Assembly: GCA_047722305.1 (NCBI GenBank)
Contig: JBDNYM010000001.1
Coordinates: forward strand, 62,001 to 126,000
Direction of reading: 5' to 3'
Origin: JAKVJE01 sp047722305
GTDB lineage: Bacteria; Actinomycetota; Actinomycetes; Actinomycetales; Microbacteriaceae
Length of the DNA stretch: 64,000 nucleotides
The translations under genes and the position numbers were made by a program. The notes under the pieces were generated by a model. That model was given only the letters and a program-made list of their open reading frames with translations, made no database searches and was not told the DNA's origin. Of this stretch, positions 61,491 through 64,000 are shown piece by piece (the first letter of the stretch is position 1; each line of letters begins with the position of its first letter).

Positions 61491-63083
61491 ATGTCGACGG
61501 GCGAGTCCTTCTACATCACCACACCGATCTTCTACGTGAACGACGTGCCGCATATCGGGCATGCCTACACGGAGGTGACGGCCGATGTCCTGGCTCGCTG
61601 GCATCGCCAGCGCGGCGACGACACCTGGCTGCTCTCCGGCACCGACGAGCACGGGCAGAAGATCCTCCGCACCGCCACCGCCCACGGCACCACCCCGAAG
61701 CAGTGGGTCGACCACCTCGTCGACACCGCCTGGAAGCCGCTGCTCCAGCAGCTCGACATCTCCAACGACGACTTCATCCGCACCACCGACGCGCGCCACG
61801 AGACCCACGTGCGCACGTTCATCCAGAAGCTCTACGACGCGGGATTCATCTACGAGGGCGAGTTCGAGGGCTACTACTGCGTCGGCTGCGAGGAGTACAA
61901 GCAGGACTCCGACCTGATCGACGGCGAGGGCGAGTTCGCCGGCCAGAAGCTGTGCCCCATCCACGGCAAGCCGGTCGAGCTGCTCAAAGAGCAGAACTAC
62001 TTCTTCAAGATGAGCGCCCTGCAGGATCGCCTGCTGGAGCACTACCGCACCCACCCCGACTTCGTGCAGCCCGAGCGCGCCCGCAACGAGGTGGTCTCGT
62101 TCGTGGAGCGCGGGCTCACCGACCTGTCGATCTCGCGCTCGAGCTTCGACTGGGGCATCAAGCTGCCCTGGAACCCCGCCCACGTGCTGTACGTGTGGGT
62201 GGACGCCCTGCTCAACTACGCCACCGCGGTCGGCTACGGGGCCGACGAGGCGCAGTTCGCCCGCCGCTGGCCGCCCACCGTGCACATCGTGGGCAAGGAC
62301 ATCCTCCGCTTCCACGCCGTGATCTGGCCGGCGATGCTCATGGCCGCCGGGCTGCCGCTGCCGGAGCACGTGTTCGGCCACGGCTGGCTGCTGGTCGGCG
62401 GCGAGAAGATGAGCAAGTCGAAGCTCACCGGCATCGCTCCCGCCCAGATCACCGACGTGTTCGGCGTGGACGCGTTCCGCTACTACTTCATGCGCGCCAT
62501 CCAACTCGGCTCGGACGGGTCGTTCTCGTGGGAGGACATCGCGGCCCGCTACCAGGCCGAACTCGCCCACGGGTTCGGCAACCTGGCCAGCCGCATCATC
62601 GCCATGGTGCAGAAGTACTTCGACGGCGAGCGCCCCGAGACCCGGGGCGACGACCCGGCCGACGCCGCCATCCGCGCCCTGGAGGACAGCATCCCGACCG
62701 TTGCCGACGGCGACATCGCCCGCTTCCAGATCAACGACGCGATCAGCGAGATCTGGAAGCTGGTCGACGCCCTCAACCTGTACATCACCGAGCAGGAGCC
62801 CTGGGCGGTCGCCAAACGCGGCGACACCGACCGGCTGGCGCAGATCCTCGCCACGGCCAGCCATGGCCTGGGCACGCTCACGGTGCTGCTGTCGCCGGTG
62901 ATGCCCGAGGCGACGCAGCGGCTCTGGACGGCGCTCGGCGGCCACGGTGCGGTGCAGGATGTGACCATCACCGACGCCGGGGGCTGGGACGCCCAGGCCG
63001 ACCGGCACATCGAGCGCATCCCGGCGCTGTTCCCGATCGTCGACCCGGACGCGGTGCCCGCCACGCCCGTCCCGAAGCACTAG
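61491..63083 (+). CDS. metG: Methionyl-tRNA synthetase
   Basis: A 530-residue class I synthetase with HIGH (21-24), KMSKS (306-310) and a zinc-knuckle region with CVGC and CPIH (about 128-165). The short form lacks the C-terminal tRNA-binding domain, as is common in actinobacteria. TAGGAT at 61478-61483 ends 7 nt before the ATG, so the mRNA is probably leaderless. Followed by tatD after 4 nt. Confidence 0.97.
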   Translation: MSTGESFYITTPIFYVNDVPHIGHAYTEVTADVLARWHRQRGDDTWLLSGTDEHGQKILRTATAHGTTPKQWVDHLVDTAWKPLLQQLDISNDDFIRTTDARHETHVRTFIQKLYDAGFIYEGEFEGYYCVGCEEYKQDSDLIDGEGEFAGQKLCPIHGKPVELLKEQNYFFKMSALQDRLLEHYRTHPDFVQPERARNEVVSFVERGLTDLSISRSSFDWGIKLPWNPAHVLYVWVDALLNYATAVGYGADEAQFARRWPPTVHIVGKDILRFHAVIWPAMLMAAGLPLPEHVFGHGWLLVGGEKMSKSKLTGIAPAQITDVFGVDAFRYYFMRAIQLGSDGSFSWEDIAARYQAELAHGFGNLASRIIAMVQKYFDGERPETRGDDPADAAIRALEDSIPTVADGDIARFQINDAISEIWKLVDALNLYITEQEPWAVAKRGDTDRLAQILATASHGLGTLTVLLSPVMPEATQRLWTALGGHGAVQDVTITDAGGWDAQADRHIERIPALFPIVDPDAVPATPVPKH

Positions 63084-63087
63084 CCCG

Positions 63088-63969
63088 GTGACGAAGCCGA
63101 TCCGCCGCCGTCCTGCGGTCGAGGCCGACGGGCACCACCGCGACACCGCCTACCCGGAGCTGCCCGAGCCGCTGCGGGTGCCGGTCTTCGACAACCACAC
63201 CCACATCGAGATGGTGGACGGCGAGGGACTGTCCGTCGCCGAGCAGCTGCGCCGCGCCACCGCGGTGGGGGTGCAGGGCATCGTGCAGGTCGGCAACGAC
63301 GTGCCCACCAGCGAGTGGTCGGCCGAGCAGGCGGCGGCCGAGCCGCGCATCCTGGCCGCCGTGGCGCTGCATCCGACCGTCGCCGCCCGGGCCGTGCACG
63401 CCGGCACCCTCGACGCGGACCTGGAGCGCATCTTCGAGCTGTCCGGCCAGCCGCGGGTGCGGGCCATCGGCGAGACCGGCCTCGACTGGCACGAGTGCGC
63501 CGACGGCGACCGCGACCTGCAGCGGCGCTCGTTCCTGGCCCACATCGAGATGGCCAAGCTGCGCGGCAAGGCGATGCAGATCCACGACCGCGACGCCCAC
63601 GCGGACGTGGTGGAGGCGCTGCTGCGCAACGGCGCCCCCGAGCGCACGGTGTTCCACTGCTTCTCCGGCGACGAGGACCTCGCTCGCATCTGCGCCGAGC
63701 ACGGCTGGTACCTGTCGTTCTCGGGGACGGTGTCGTTCAAGAACGCCGAGAACGTGCGCCGGGCGCTGCGCGTCGCCCCCCGCGAGCTGATCCTGGTCGA
63801 GACCGACGCGCCGTTCCTGGCCCCGCACCCGCTGCGCGGCCGCCCCAATGCCCCCTACCTCATCCCGGTCACCCTGCGGTCGATGGCGGCCACGCTGGGG
63901 GACGACGTGGACGCGCTCGCCGCCCAGATCGTGCGTAACACCGAGACCGTCTACGGCTCGTGGACGTGA
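63088..63969 (+). CDS. tatD: TatD-family metal-dependent hydrolase
   Basis: A 293-residue TIM-barrel DNase/hydrolase. Metal-binding residues appear in FDNHTHIEM (HxH), GETGLDWHE (Glu), HDRDAH (His), FHCFSG (His) and VETDAPFL (Asp). TatD proteins are 3'-5' exonucleases implicated in DNA repair. The GTG start lies 4 nt after the metG stop, a usual metG-tatD pairing. The gene is complete; 31 bases after it no further feature can be called. Confidence 0.92.
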   Translation: MTKPIRRRPAVEADGHHRDTAYPELPEPLRVPVFDNHTHIEMVDGEGLSVAEQLRRATAVGVQGIVQVGNDVPTSEWSAEQAAAEPRILAAVALHPTVAARAVHAGTLDADLERIFELSGQPRVRAIGETGLDWHECADGDRDLQRRSFLAHIEMAKLRGKAMQIHDRDAHADVVEALLRNGAPERTVFHCFSGDEDLARICAEHGWYLSFSGTVSFKNAENVRRALRVAPRELILVETDAPFLAPHPLRGRPNAPYLIPVTLRSMAATLGDDVDALAAQIVRNTETVYGSWT

Positions 63970-64000
63970 CCGGCGATCCCGAGGACGACGGGCACGGGCT

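Overview
This 64 kb window is a chromosomal segment of a high-G+C Gram-positive bacterium (Actinomycetota). The evidence is strongly G+C-rich third codon positions, class Ib ribonucleotide reductase genes (nrdHIE and nrdF), a Pmt-type protein mannosyltransferase, a TetR-type BioQ-like regulator beside bioY-ecfA-ecfT, DUF2510 and CHY-zinc-finger proteins, a type VII secretion-type (WXG-like) toxin locus, and many genes whose start codon lies 6-7 nt behind a TANNNT -10 box, as on leaderless mRNAs. The genus cannot be fixed from the sequence alone.

Layout. 0-10.1 kb: MFS exporter, DUF4186 protein, a four-gene ABC importer operon, an XRE regulator with a small partner, a membrane endonuclease/phosphatase-family protein, a HAD phosphatase, and the nicotinamide-nucleotide repair enzyme NnrDE. 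10.1-15.5 kb: nrdHIE behind a pair of NrdR-like boxes, an opposite-strand membrane protein, then nrdF. 15.5-30.5 kb: an integrated island bounded by imperfect ~227-bp direct repeats that begin at the 3' end of nrdF. It carries a tyrosine integrase with candidate arm-type sites, a small excisionase-like gene broken by one stop codon, and a six-gene defence operon: HTH protein, SNF2-type helicase, DUF4391 protein, type III-like Mod methyltransferase, Res translocase/endonuclease, and a zinc-hook AAA ATPase with RloC/PrrC anticodon-nuclease-like residues. A HigBA-like toxin-antitoxin pair follows. 30.6-36.3 kb: further accessory DNA (SDR with divergent XRE regulator, a decayed stretch, a TcaA-like membrane protein, a resolvase-like protein lacking the usual catalytic motif). 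36.5-46.2 kb: AMP-ligase, zinc alcohol dehydrogenase with an AcoR-like regulator, MFS transporter, HrpA helicase. 46.4-50.0 kb: polymorphic toxin locus (YbaB-like, WXG-like, toxin with exchanged C-terminus, several small immunity candidates including a duplicated double-CxxC family and one frameshifted gene). 50.1-64.0 kb: DUF2207, S10 peptidase, biotin uptake operon with BioQ and its operator, DUF2510, protein mannosyltransferase, a broken tyrosine phosphatase, rsmI, panD, metG and tatD.

Two observations stand out. First, the island combines a type III-like restriction-modification module, a SNF2 helicase/DUF4391 pair and a candidate tRNA-cleaving guard ATPase in one operon. Second, two separate genes (the bioQ 3' end and the phosphatase) each contain a perfect 28-30 bp duplication of their own sequence flanking 32-33 bp of foreign sequence (periods 62 and 61 bp). 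That is the geometry of a type I-E CRISPR repeat-spacer unit. The two duplicated targets resemble each other and, loosely, a type I-E repeat, so they may be scars of off-target Cas1-Cas2 spacer integration. No CRISPR array or cas gene lies in the window, so this remains a hypothesis.
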